A stretch of 37,220 nt of DNA, taken from Phenylobacterium sp. Lineage in GTDB: Bacteria; Pseudomonadota; Alphaproteobacteria; Caulobacterales; Caulobacteraceae. Within the stretch, counting starts at the first letter, position 1; each line of letters opens with the position of its first letter. The notes under the pieces were generated by a model. It had not been told where the DNA came from and searched no databases. It worked only from the letters and a program-made list of their open reading frames with translations. The stretch lies in NCBI RefSeq assembly GCF_028290885.1, contig NZ_JAQGIZ010000090.1, forward strand, positions 1 through 37,220, given 5' to 3'. Both the position numbers and the translations under genes were made by a program. This document shows positions 28,274-37,220 of the stretch, piece by piece.

Positions 28274-28284
28274 GTGGGGACCCG

Positions 28285-29436
28285 ATGAGCCGGGACGAAC
28301 CAGGCGCGGTCCTGCAGGCGGCATGGGACGCCATGTGCGACGAGCTCAAGGTGGCCGGCGCGGCAGTCATGCGGGAAGGCGTCGACCAGACCGAGGCCAG
28401 CCTGGCGCGGGGCTTCGAGCACCTCGCCCACCTGGTCCTCGACAGCCTCACCTGGGCAACCGCCCCGGGCCCGGACTTCCCTCGCTTCGTGCACATGAAC
28501 GACACGCCCGAGATCGCCGACAACCGCTTTGCTGCGACCCGCCCCGACGCCAGCTATCGGATCACCGGGCGGATCGACACGCTCTGCGACGTGAACATAT
28601 CCCTGCACGAGGGCTGGCCCTTCCTTGGCGGCCGGCGGGTGTGGGGCGACCTTGGCCGCAGGGACTTGCATGTGGACGAGGCCGGCCGCTTCGAGATCGT
28701 CGTCAGCGCCGAACCGCAGGCCGCAAACTGGCTGCCGCTGCCGCCTGAGGCGCGCATTGTCCAGGTGCGGGAGTATTTCACCGATTGGGACAGCCATCGG
28801 CCCGGCGTGTTGGAGATTGTCCGCCAGGGCAGCGAAGGCCAGGCGCCGCCGAGGCCGCAGGCGGCCGACGTGGCCGCGCGGTTCGCGAGCGTCGGCCCCT
28901 GGCTGCAGGGCTATCTGACGACTCACGGCCAGATGGTCCGCCATCGGTTCAGCGTCATCAACGGCGTCGCCCAGCCCGCGCCGGCGGCGGCTTGCAACCG
29001 CAACGTCTGGTACGGACCGGGCCGGTTCCGGCTGACGCCCGACGAGGCGCTGATCATCGAATTCCAGCCGCCAAAGGCCCGCGCCTGGACGATCCAGTGG
29101 CTGACCTTTCCGTGGTACGAGCCACCGGACCTTGCCAACCGCGCGACGAGTCTGATGGCCGAGGACGCGGTGGTCGGTTCGGACGGACGCGTCCGTGTCG
29201 TCGTCACTGGACGCGATCCCGGCGTCCCGAACTGGCTCGACATCGGCGACAGCACCGAAGGCGTCGTGATGCTACGCTGGATCTGGTGCGACGAGGCGTT
29301 TCCGGTGACGAGCACAATGACCGAGTGGAAGACACTCCACGAACGCCTGCCCGCGGATACGGCCCGCGTCACACCGGACACGCGCAAGGCGCAGCAGGCC
29401 CGCCGCCGGTCGCACTGGGCTGGGCGCGCCCGCTAG
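28285..29436 (+). CDS. Conserved hypothetical protein (family often seen beside sulfotransferase genes; DUF not confirmed)
   Basis: Start ATG 12 bp after the pseudogene stop: MSRDEPGAVLQAAWDAMCDELKVAG...DASYRITGRIDTLCDVNISLHEG...RFEIVVSAEPQAANWLPLPPEARIVQVREYFTDWD. The ORF track merges it with the pseudogene N-terminus. Confidence 0.75.
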   Translation: MSRDEPGAVLQAAWDAMCDELKVAGAAVMREGVDQTEASLARGFEHLAHLVLDSLTWATAPGPDFPRFVHMNDTPEIADNRFAATRPDASYRITGRIDTLCDVNISLHEGWPFLGGRRVWGDLGRRDLHVDEAGRFEIVVSAEPQAANWLPLPPEARIVQVREYFTDWDSHRPGVLEIVRQGSEGQAPPRPQAADVAARFASVGPWLQGYLTTHGQMVRHRFSVINGVAQPAPAAACNRNVWYGPGRFRLTPDEALIIEFQPPKARAWTIQWLTFPWYEPPDLANRATSLMAEDAVVGSDGRVRVVVTGRDPGVPNWLDIGDSTEGVVMLRWIWCDEAFPVTSTMTEWKTLHERLPADTARVTPDTRKAQQARRRSHWAGRAR

Positions 29437-29467
29437 CTAGGCGGCGTCCGCCGCTCGCCGCCGTCGG

Positions 29468-30646
29468 TCAGTAGCTCTTCGGGAGGCCGAGGACGCGCTC
29501 AGCGATGTAGTTGAAGATCATTTCCCGGCTGACCGGCGCGAGGCGCGCGATCATCGACTCGCGCATGTACCGCTCGACATCGAACTCCTTAGCGTAGCCC
29601 ATGCCGCCGTGCGTCATGACCGCGGTTTCGCAAGCCCTAAATCCTGCCTCGCCGCCCAGGTATTTGGCGGCGTTAGCCTCCGCGCCACATTCCTGTCCTA
29701 CGTCGTGCAGGGACGCGGCCTTAAAGACCATTAAATTGGCCGCTTCCAGCTCCATCCAGCAGCGCGCCAGAGGGTGGGCAACGCCCTGGTTCTGGCCGAT
29801 CGGCCGACCGAACACGACGCGCTCCTTGGCGTAGTTCGCGGCCCGTGCTAGGGCGGCGCGACCCAAGCCAACGGCCTCGGCACCGATCAGCACGCGCTCG
29901 GGGTTCAAGCCTTCCAGCAGGTAGTAGAACCCCTTGCCCTCATCGCCCACGAGGTCCTCCGCCGGGACCTCGAGGCCGTCGATGAAGACGGCGTTCGACT
30001 CCACCGCCTTGCGGCCCATCTTCGGGATCGGCCTCGCGTCGATCTTGCTGCGGTCGAAGTCTGCGTAGAACAGCGACAGCCCCTCGGTCGGCCGCCGCAC
30101 CTGATCCTTGGGGGTGGTCCGTGCGATGATCAGGATCTTGCTCGCTTGCTGGGCATTGCTCGTCCACATTTTCCGGCCGCTGATGACGTAGCCGGTGTTG
30201 GTGCGCTCCGCGCGCGTCGAGAGATTGGTTGTATCGAGGCCGGCGTCGGGCTCGGTAACCCCGAAGCACATGCGGTCTTCGCCCGAAATCAACCGCGGGA
30301 TGTGGCGGCGCTTCTGTTCCTCACTGCCGAATTTCACGAGCGGCATCGGGCCGAAGATGTTCAGGTGCATGGCGCTGGCGCCCGAAAACCCGGCCCCAGA
30401 CTCCGCGACCGCCTGCATCATCACAGCCGCTTCCGTGAGGCCGAGTCCCGAGCCGCCGAACTCGACCGGCATCGCCGTGCCGAGCCAGCCCCCGCCGGTC
30501 ATGGCGTCCAGGAACGTTTGCGGGAACTGACCGCTCTCATCGGTCTGCCGCCAATATCCGGCATCGAAGCGGGCGCACACGCGCGCGACGCTCTCGCGGA
30601 TCGTCTCCAGGTCGTCCGGAAGCGACTGTCGGGCGTGGCCGCTCAT
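29468..30646 (-). CDS. Acyl-CoA dehydrogenase family protein
   Basis: CFGVTEPDAGLDTTNLSTRAERTNTGYVISGRKMWTSNAQQA...RVVFGRPIGQNQGVAHPLA...THGGMGYAKEFDVERYMRE. Confidence 0.95.
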   Translation of the reverse strand: MSGHARQSLPDDLETIRESVARVCARFDAGYWRQTDESGQFPQTFLDAMTGGGWLGTAMPVEFGGSGLGLTEAAVMMQAVAESGAGFSGASAMHLNIFGPMPLVKFGSEEQKRRHIPRLISGEDRMCFGVTEPDAGLDTTNLSTRAERTNTGYVISGRKMWTSNAQQASKILIIARTTPKDQVRRPTEGLSLFYADFDRSKIDARPIPKMGRKAVESNAVFIDGLEVPAEDLVGDEGKGFYYLLEGLNPERVLIGAEAVGLGRAALARAANYAKERVVFGRPIGQNQGVAHPLARCWMELEAANLMVFKAASLHDVGQECGAEANAAKYLGGEAGFRACETAVMTHGGMGYAKEFDVERYMRESMIARLAPVSREMIFNYIAERVLGLPKSY

Positions 30647-30669
30647 GGCTCGGGAGGCCTCCGGACGGC

Positions 30670-31512
30670 TCAGGTCTCGTTCAGGGGATAGCGGGCGGGG
30701 TCCACGAAGAGATCCACGCGCAACGGCGCGGCGGGATCCACCCGGTACTGCCGAAGGTCGGTGACGCCCGCGATGGCGAGCACCTCGTCATCAAGCAGAA
30801 ATTGGCCGCTGAACGTCTTGGCGTCCTTGTTCAGGATCGCGTAGGCGGCCTCCCCCATGATCTCGGGCGTGCGGGTCTCGCGCATGCCCTCGTCACCGAA
30901 GCGGTTCCGGATCGCCGCTGTGGCGATCGGGGTGTGCGGCCAAAGCGCATTGAAGGCGATCTCGCCGCGGAACTCTTCGGCCATGCCCAGGACGCACATC
31001 GACATGCCGTACTTGGCGATCGTGTAGGCGACGTGGGGTCCGAACCATCGCGGGTTCATGTCGAGTGGCGGTGACAGCATCAGGACATGCGGGTTCGCCG
31101 CCCGGCGCAGGTGCGGGAGGCATGCCTTCGACGTCAGGAATGTCCCGCGTAGATTGATCTGGTGCATCAGGTCGTAGCGCTTGATGTCGGTCTCGAGCGT
31201 GCCGGTGAGCGAGATCGCCGAGGCGTTGTTGACGCAGATGTCGATGCCGCCGAAACGCTCCACCGCGGCGTCGACCGCGGTCTGCACGGCCTCTTCGCTG
31301 CGCACGTCGACGACCAATGGCAGGGCTTGGCCACCGGCGCGCTCGATGTCCTCGGCGGCGGTGTAGATGGTGCCCGGCAGCTTCGGATGAGGCTCGGCCG
31401 TCTTGGCTGCGATCACGACGTTCGCCCCGTCGCGCGCGGCGCGCATTGAGATCGCCAGGCCGATGCCTCGGCTGGCGCCCGTCACGAAGAGGGTTTTCCC
31501 CTTCAGGCCCAT
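30670..31512 (-). CDS. SDR family oxidoreductase (HSDL2-like)
   Basis: LKGKTLFVTGASRGIGLAISMRAARDGANVVIAAKTAEPHPKLPGTIYTAAEDIE; INLRGTFLTSKACLPHL; YTIAKYGMSM. Confidence 0.94.
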   Translation of the reverse strand: MGLKGKTLFVTGASRGIGLAISMRAARDGANVVIAAKTAEPHPKLPGTIYTAAEDIERAGGQALPLVVDVRSEEAVQTAVDAAVERFGGIDICVNNASAISLTGTLETDIKRYDLMHQINLRGTFLTSKACLPHLRRAANPHVLMLSPPLDMNPRWFGPHVAYTIAKYGMSMCVLGMAEEFRGEIAFNALWPHTPIATAAIRNRFGDEGMRETRTPEIMGEAAYAILNKDAKTFSGQFLLDDEVLAIAGVTDLRQYRVDPAAPLRVDLFVDPARYPLNET

Positions 31513-32044
31513 GCAATCCGCTCCAACTTAGGAGGGCGCCGCAAGACGCCTCATCACAGGCTTTGATACATGGTTCGACAAAAGAATAAACTCAATTTGC
31601 GGTGGTTACGAAGAAACAGCTCCTCGTTTCTAGCAACGAATTCCAGACGGCGGGCGGGTCCGCTACAATGAGTTTACTTTGCCAACGACGGAGTCGGTGG
31701 GCATGGCCGGGCGGTGGGAAAGGTGGCCCCAAATGTCAGCACCGTGGTCTGCAAGCGCCGCTTTCATCGCGCCGGACCGGCCAGAGTACGGCAATCCACC
31801 ACCTCGCGTTCCCCTCGTTTGCGGCGGCCTGCGCACGAAGACCGCGGCCGCCTTCAGATTCATGTATCTCATTTTGGGAAGAGCCGGAAGGCATGGACCC
31901 GGTGATCGCGCCGAGGGCCAGGGCGATCGGCGCTGTCGTTCCGCCTTCAAATCCTATGAACTGGGCGACCGAGCGAGCCGCTCTTGAATCCGGGAAATAT
32001 CTCCAGGCGCGCGCGGCTTCGCGGCTTTTCAGTAAACGGAATTA

Positions 32045-32145
32045 TGCTAGGGTGCGCCTTGGGTACATTCTGTCGCGCTCGGGGCGAGGGTCCATCTTCC
32101 TCCTAGAGACTGCCGCCCGGCTTGCGCCGGGCGGCCATTTTTTTT
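32045..32145 (+). ncRNA. Candidate small RNA ending in an intrinsic terminator (5' end unknown)
   Basis: No credible ORF in 31.6-32.25 kb; CCTCCT anti-Shine-Dalgarno motif at 32099-32104, then a strong terminator hairpin and T8. A -10-like TATGCT lies just upstream. Confidence 0.4.
32112..32145 (+). terminator. Strong Rho-independent terminator
   Basis: GCCGCCCGGC-TTGC-GCCGGGCGGC perfect 10-bp stem, then CA and TTTTTTTT. Confidence 0.9.
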
Positions 32146-32285
32146 AGGTCCATCGCTGATTTGGCGGCGACCTCGCTGCGAGAGCTCAACTCGGTTGGCG
32201 TGCCCTAAGGCATCGGTGTGGGCAAACGGCCTTGCAATTCAAGAGATGTCCACGTATCGGAAAACCTCTAAATGGGTAACTCAAT

Positions 32286-32732
32286 ATGCGAGTTCCATCG
32301 GCAATGGCGAGTGACGAGCACGTAGGAGATCAGCGGTTGAAGCGTGTCGGCAATCCGCCACCGGCTGCATACAGGCCGGACCTCTCCCGTTGCGGCGTGG
32401 GTGCGGCGATGCGGCGCTTCGGACTCACGCCGCGGGCGCTGCGGTTCTATGAGGAACGTGGCCTGATCACGGTCGGTCGCGATCGCCTGAACCGGCGCTG
32501 GTATGACGTCCGGGCGCGGGAGCGTCTTTCCTGGATCAGCCTCCTTCGGACCTGCGGCCTGGGGCTGTCGGACATCCGCAAAATCCTCGACCTCGACCGC
32601 GAACCAGGAACAATGGCCAGCTTAGCTGCCGCCTTCCTCGACAAACGCGCTCAGCAGCTCACACAGGACCTGGCGCGAGTGCGGAACGGGCTAGACGTGT
32701 TGCTTTCCCCGTCAGCGCGCCGCGCAGGCTAG
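32286..32732 (+). CDS. MerR family transcriptional regulator (start uncertain)
   Basis: MRRFGLTPRALRFYEERGLITVGRDRLNRRWYDVRARERLSWISLLRTCGLGLSDIRKILDL. Confidence 0.85.
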   Translation: MRVPSAMASDEHVGDQRLKRVGNPPPAAYRPDLSRCGVGAAMRRFGLTPRALRFYEERGLITVGRDRLNRRWYDVRARERLSWISLLRTCGLGLSDIRKILDLDREPGTMASLAAAFLDKRAQQLTQDLARVRNGLDVLLSPSARRAG

Positions 32733-32747
32733 GGGTTCGCCGGCCCG

Positions 32748-33473
32748 ATGCCCCGTCCCCTGCAACTGGGCTTCGGATTGATCCATGGCGGTTTTCACGG
32801 CGCCTGGTGCTGGAGCGAGGTGGTGCGCCGGCTGGCCTGGCCTTGCGCCGCGGTGGACCTGCCCGGCCGAACCGGATCGCGGGAGCAACTCGCCGGCATC
32901 ACCTATGAGGACTGGGTCCAGTCGGCGACCGTGCAAATCGGCGCCCTGGCCGTCGATCGCCTGGTGATCGTCGCCCACTCGCTGGGCGGGATCACGCTTC
33001 CCGCCGTTGCGGAACGACTATCCGACAAGGTCCGCCATTGCGTCTTCATCGCGGCGGTGATGCCGCCCGAGGGCCGCGCGTTCGCCGACCTTGGGCATAT
33101 CGCCGAAGCGGCGGACGGCGTCTGGCCGAAGCCGCCGAGCGAGGCGTTGGAGCGCTCGCTCTGCAACGACATGCCGCCCGGCTCGATCGACGGGCTGTGG
33201 CCCAAGCTTGCCCAGGCCGAGCCGCTGGGCCCGCTCCGCCACGCGATCAGCCGTCGCACGATTCTGCGCACGCCGGTGACCTTCATCCGCGCTCTTCGAG
33301 ACGTGACGGGCTGCTTGGGCGACCTGGACGCGGGTGACAGTCCGCTCCGCGCGGAATTCCCGGATGCCACGATCGAGCACGTCGAGGCTGGCCATAGCCT
33401 CATTATGACCGCACCCGATGAGGTCGCGCGTCTGCTGACCCGCATCGGCAAGGACGTATTGCGGGCCGGCTGA
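32748..33473 (+). CDS. Alpha/beta hydrolase
   Basis: GLIHGGFHGAWCWSEVVRRL; DRLVIVAHSLGGITLPAVAE nucleophile elbow; C-terminal EAGHSLIMTAPDEVARLL. Confidence 0.93.
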   Translation: MPRPLQLGFGLIHGGFHGAWCWSEVVRRLAWPCAAVDLPGRTGSREQLAGITYEDWVQSATVQIGALAVDRLVIVAHSLGGITLPAVAERLSDKVRHCVFIAAVMPPEGRAFADLGHIAEAADGVWPKPPSEALERSLCNDMPPGSIDGLWPKLAQAEPLGPLRHAISRRTILRTPVTFIRALRDVTGCLGDLDAGDSPLRAEFPDATIEHVEAGHSLIMTAPDEVARLLTRIGKDVLRAG

Positions 33474-33491
33474 GCCGCCGGCGGCCGCGTT

Positions 33492-34694
33492 TCAGTTCGC
33501 CGTGGCCGGCTGGCCCACCTTCACGCCGTAGACTCGCTCGGCGTTCTGGTAGAGCACCTTGCGCTGGGTTTCGACGGAATGATGGCCGAGCGTCGCCACA
33601 ACCTGCTCTCGAACGCCCGGGTAGAGCGAGGTCGGATGCGGAAAGTCGGTCTCGAACATGAGATTGCTGTTGCCGAATTCCTTCAAGAACGGGTCGATGC
33701 AGTTGCTGTCCTCGAACCAGTAGGCGGCGTAGATCTGGTCAATGAACATCTCTTTGGGACCGCGCTTGAACTTTGCGCGTTGGCCCGGCGTCAGCATCTC
33801 GCGCCAGTTGTGTTCCAGGGCCTGGATGAGGAAGGGGATCCAGCCCGCCCCGCTCTCCACGACGACGAAGTTGAGCTTGGGGAATTTTTCGAGGATGCCG
33901 GTCAGGATCAGGTTCATGATGTCGACCGAGATCTGCAGGAAGTTGTTGATGGCGGTGAACGTCGCCAGCGGCCCGTTCAAGGTCATGTCGGGCAGGATCG
34001 ACGAGCGCTCCGGATGCCACCACTTCTCCTTCTCACCTTCGAAGGAGCCAGACCCGATGTGGAAGTTGATCGGCAGACCGAGGTCCTGGCAGGTGGCGAA
34101 GAAACGCTCCCATTCGGGGCTGGCGAGCGAGACCTGCCCGAAGTCCTTGGGCTTGTCCGACATGGCCACCCCGGTCAGGCCCATCTTGCGGATCCGCTCA
34201 AGCTCTTTCAGCGAGGCCTCGATGTCCCACAGGGGCAGCGCGGCCTGGGGTAGAAGACGACCCTGGCCATCCTTCTGGAAGTCGACGAGGGCGTCGTTGT
34301 AGGCCTGGACGTGCCAATGGCGCAGCTCCACGTCATCGCTGACCTGCATCAGCTTCTGCGCCCCGAAGCCGATGATGTTCGGATAAACGATCTGGGTGCC
34401 GACCCCCTGGCTATCCATGAACTTCAGCCGCGCCGGGGCCGAATACGACGCGGCCGCCATCTGGTCGAAGTCAGGGATGGTGTAGGTGTGCAGTTCCTTG
34501 CCGAGGTCGGCCCGGACCACGGACGGCCCGATCATGCCGACCTCCATGTTGCCCAGGAACCAGGCCTGTTTGCCGTCTTCCTTGCGCCTGACGTGCAGGA
34601 CCCGGTCGCGATACTTCGCCGGGGCGCGCGAGGTCCACAGGTCCCCGGGCTCCGCAAAGTGGGTGTCGATATCGAAGATGGGCAGCTGGTCCAT
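33492..34694 (-). CDS. Amidohydrolase family protein (ACMSD/amidohydro_2-like)
   Basis: FDIDTHFAEPGDLW; LGLPINFHIGSGS; FPKLNFVVVESGAGWIPFLIQALEHNW; NLMFETDFPHPTSLYPGVRE. Confidence 0.93.
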   Translation of the reverse strand: MDQLPIFDIDTHFAEPGDLWTSRAPAKYRDRVLHVRRKEDGKQAWFLGNMEVGMIGPSVVRADLGKELHTYTIPDFDQMAAASYSAPARLKFMDSQGVGTQIVYPNIIGFGAQKLMQVSDDVELRHWHVQAYNDALVDFQKDGQGRLLPQAALPLWDIEASLKELERIRKMGLTGVAMSDKPKDFGQVSLASPEWERFFATCQDLGLPINFHIGSGSFEGEKEKWWHPERSSILPDMTLNGPLATFTAINNFLQISVDIMNLILTGILEKFPKLNFVVVESGAGWIPFLIQALEHNWREMLTPGQRAKFKRGPKEMFIDQIYAAYWFEDSNCIDPFLKEFGNSNLMFETDFPHPTSLYPGVREQVVATLGHHSVETQRKVLYQNAERVYGVKVGQPATAN

Positions 34695-34984
34695 AGGCGT
34701 CTCCCGGCATTTGGCCGGGCTCGAGCTCGGCCATCGATTGATTTCATGATAAGGATTATCTGAATTCGACCTCAGCGGAAAGGCAGATTTTCATCAGAGC
34801 AGCTATTGGGCGACGGCGCTTCGGCGCCCATAACTGATAACGATTTGGGTTTCGTCGCGACGTCCCATCGGCCGGCGCGGCAACCAGGCAACCGCAAGGC
34901 CGCGACGCCGAAGGAGAGGCGGACCGTTTGCGTTCGGATCAAATTGAGATAACTCTAAATCACACCCATCATTCCGGAACCCCG

Positions 34985-36589
34985 ATGCCGCTTGAGCCTT
35001 ACGACCTCTCCGATGCGTCCGGCCGCGTCGTCGGCAAGGTCCTCAGCCACCAGGCGAGGCAGCGCGGAGAGCGGGTCTGGCTCGTGTCCGACGACCGCCG
35101 TGTGACCTTCGCGGAAGCCGATGCTCTGGTGAACCGGATCGCACGCGGCCTGCGATCCCTCGGCGTCGTTCCCGGCGAGCCGGTGACCATGCTCGTGGAG
35201 CCGTCGATCGACGCGGTGCTTCTGTCTATGGCGATCACTCGGCTCGGCGGCTTCTTCATAACGATCAGCACCGATTTCCACGGCGCATTCCTCGAAGACG
35301 CCCTGCGCAGTTCCGCCGGCTGTTTACTGATCGTCGATGCGGCCTATGTCGAGCGCGTCGCGGCGCTGGGCCAGATCGATCCGGTCGCCGCCTGGGTGAT
35401 CAACGGCGCGGCCGACCCGGCGTTTCCGGGCGCCAGCGCGCTCGGCGACCTCCTGGCTTTCCCGGCCGACCCGGTGGACGAAGGCGCGACCTGGCAGGAT
35501 ACGGTGCAGGTCTGGTGGTCATCGGGAACCACCGGCAAGCCCAAGGGCGTGATGCACAGTCACAGCTCCGTGCTCCTCCAGGCCACGGGCTACGATCGCG
35601 AGTACGAGGAAGACGAGGTCCTCTACTCCTGCACGCCTTTCTATCTCGGCAGCCCATGGTCAGGCACGATCTGGACATCACTGGTGTTCGGCGTGACCGC
35701 CGCCATCGACACACGCTTCAGCGTCAGCGGCTTTTGGGACCGTGTCCGGCTCTACGAGGCCACCCAGGCCTACACGCTCGGCGCGATGCACATGCTGTTG
35801 TGGAAGCAGCCGCCCGATCCGCAGGATCGCGACCACCGGCTGCGCCGTTTCGTGGCGATACCGATGCCGGCGGAGCTGATCCCCGAGTTCAAGGCGCGCT
35901 TCAACATCGCCAGCATGTCTCAAGGCTATGGGACCAGCGAGACCTTCCGCATCTTCGACGCGCCCGATAGCGAACTGGAAGGCGCGGGCGCACGGCTGGG
36001 CCGCCCGGTCGCGCACTATGACGTCGCGCTGCTGGGTGAGAACGATCTCCCCGTGGCCGAGGGCGAGGTCGGCGAGGTCTGTGTGCGCCCGCATGACCCC
36101 GGGCGCCTCTTCCTCGGGTATTTCGGCGAGCCCGGCCGGACCGTGGAGAGCTGGCGCAGCCTTTGGCACCACACCGGTGACATGGCGCGCAAGACCGAGG
36201 ACGGCGTCTTCCACTTTGCCGACCGCAAGAAGGACTACATCCGCCTGAAGGGTCGCAACCTGTCGATGTTTGAGGTCGAGGCGATCATCGAGGCCCACCC
36301 AGCCGTCGCAGAGGTCGCAGCGTTTGGCGTGACGTCGGAGCTGCTCGACACCGAGGCCGAACTGATGGTCTGCATCGTCCGCAAGCCGGGTTGCGACGTG
36401 ACGGCCGAAGACATCGCCCGCCACGTCAACCGCAACGCGCCCTACTATTTCGTGCCGCGCTTTCTGGACTTCGTCCCGGAGTTGGCCCGCAACGCCCATG
36501 GCCGCACGCCGAAGGAGGCGCTGCGCGCGCGCGGCGTGACCGCGGGGACCTGGGATCGCGAAAAGGTCGGGTTCCGCGTCGAACGGTAG
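34985..36589 (+). CDS. AMP-dependent acyl-CoA ligase (CaiC-like)
   Basis: WWSSGTTGKPKGVMHSH; SQGYGTSETFRIF; FHFADRKKDYIRLKGRNLSMFEVEAII. Start chosen at ATG 34985 (MPLEPYDLSD); the ORF track extends to 34928. Confidence 0.93.
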   Translation: MPLEPYDLSDASGRVVGKVLSHQARQRGERVWLVSDDRRVTFAEADALVNRIARGLRSLGVVPGEPVTMLVEPSIDAVLLSMAITRLGGFFITISTDFHGAFLEDALRSSAGCLLIVDAAYVERVAALGQIDPVAAWVINGAADPAFPGASALGDLLAFPADPVDEGATWQDTVQVWWSSGTTGKPKGVMHSHSSVLLQATGYDREYEEDEVLYSCTPFYLGSPWSGTIWTSLVFGVTAAIDTRFSVSGFWDRVRLYEATQAYTLGAMHMLLWKQPPDPQDRDHRLRRFVAIPMPAELIPEFKARFNIASMSQGYGTSETFRIFDAPDSELEGAGARLGRPVAHYDVALLGENDLPVAEGEVGEVCVRPHDPGRLFLGYFGEPGRTVESWRSLWHHTGDMARKTEDGVFHFADRKKDYIRLKGRNLSMFEVEAIIEAHPAVAEVAAFGVTSELLDTEAELMVCIVRKPGCDVTAEDIARHVNRNAPYYFVPRFLDFVPELARNAHGRTPKEALRARGVTAGTWDREKVGFRVER

Positions 36590-36743
36590 CGTCCGGCCCG
36601 TACGCGCACCCGCTCAACAGATAAAGCTATTCGCCTGCCGCTCTAGCACGGAGGAAATGGGTTTGCTCCTTCCGCCGAGAGCGCTGGACAGGCGTGACTC
36701 CGCCGAGTAGGTTCATTGAGTTATATCAATAGTGGAGCGCGGA

Positions 36744-37220
36744 ATGGCCACCGAGGGGCTGCTACAGGGCCGGATCACCGACGAATCCCTTGACCTGATG
36801 CGCCAGCGCATTGGCTATCCGAATCCGACGGTGCGGAACGGCATCATCGAGGATCCCTGGAACATATCCGCCAGCCAGGAGGCGATCCGACGCTTCGCGA
36901 TCTCCAACGGCGATGACAATCCGCTTTTTGTCGATCCAGACTATCCGGCGACGACGCGGTGGGGCGGGCCGATCGCGCCGGCCGGCTTTGAGATGTCCAT
37001 GGGGGTAAAGCGCTACCCTGATATGCCGGATGATATCGAGCGCCCGACGCGCGCGGCGCTGAAGGGCGTGCAACTCTTCCATTCTGGCGGCGAGAACTTC
37101 TACTACGCCCCCATCCGCGAAGGGGTGAAGCTCTATGTGTCCCGGTGGGTCGAGAAGGTCGAGGACAAGGTGTCCCAGTTCGCCGGCCGGTCGGCCATCG
37201 TCACCAACGGCAAGTCCTAT
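36744..37220 (+). CDS. MaoC-like / FAS1-like dehydratase domain protein (partial, runs off the right edge)
   Basis: Open frame MATEGLLQGRITDESLDLMRQRIGYPNPTVRNGIIEDPWNISASQEAIRRFAISNGDDNPLFVDPDYPATTRWGGPIAPAGFEMSMG... to the window end. Confidence 0.85.
   Translation, partial: MATEGLLQGRITDESLDLMRQRIGYPNPTVRNGIIEDPWNISASQEAIRRFAISNGDDNPLFVDPDYPATTRWGGPIAPAGFEMSMGVKRYPDMPDDIERPTRAALKGVQLFHSGGENFYYAPIREGVKLYVSRWVEKVEDKVSQFAGRSAIVTNGKSY

Noticed and set aside
31602-32147. 181-aa plus-strand ORF in the SDR-MerR gap
   Set aside because: No recognisable domain, irregular composition, and its 3' end reads through the terminator hairpin and T-tract (AARLAPGGHFF).
34815-34828. GGCGC-TTCG-GCGCC hairpin in the amidohydrolase/ligase intergenic region
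   Set aside because: Short stem without T-tract between divergent genes; common in GC-rich DNA and not enough to call a regulatory element.
1-37220. CRISPR arrays, rRNA genes, insertion sequences
   Set aside because: No regularly spaced direct repeats, no rRNA-like segments and no transposase motifs were seen on either strand by eye.

Overview
GC-rich alphaproteobacterial chromosome segment, probably Caulobacterales-like (inferred from gene content and codon style). No BLAST or HMM search was run, so product calls come from recognising motifs by eye. The left part (1-14.3 kb) is mostly ordinary: a soluble histidine kinase, SufE, a PAS protein, an FkbM methyltransferase, a MucR regulator, an enoyl-CoA hydratase, an acyl-CoA synthetase, a MaoC dehydratase, a trypsin-like protease, an oligopeptidase B-like S9 peptidase, a GNAT acetyltransferase and a glycosyltransferase. 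Embedded in it is a two-gene polymorphic-toxin module at 4.8-6.6 kb: a PD-(D/E)XK Tox-REase-5-like nuclease with an Imm52-like immunity gene. A GAAC-N7-GAAC direct repeat, matching the alphaproteobacterial LexA box, lies about 54 bp upstream of its likely start codon. At 14.35-18.6 kb, tRNA-Gln and tRNA-Pro precede a degraded mobile-element remnant: a headless large serine recombinase joined to a headless DNA methyltransferase, then DUF5681-like and terminase genes and an XRE regulator. The right half (18.7 kb to the end) is a catabolic cluster: GMC oxidoreductase, CYP101/P450cam-like P450, aldehyde dehydrogenase, TetR regulator, CoA transferase, TonB receptor, acyl-CoA dehydrogenase, SDR, amidohydrolase, acyl-CoA ligase and MaoC. 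Two promoters in it share a 24-bp near-identical element containing a palindrome, probably the TetR operator. It also carries an internally deleted sulfotransferase pseudogene and a candidate small RNA with a strong terminator.
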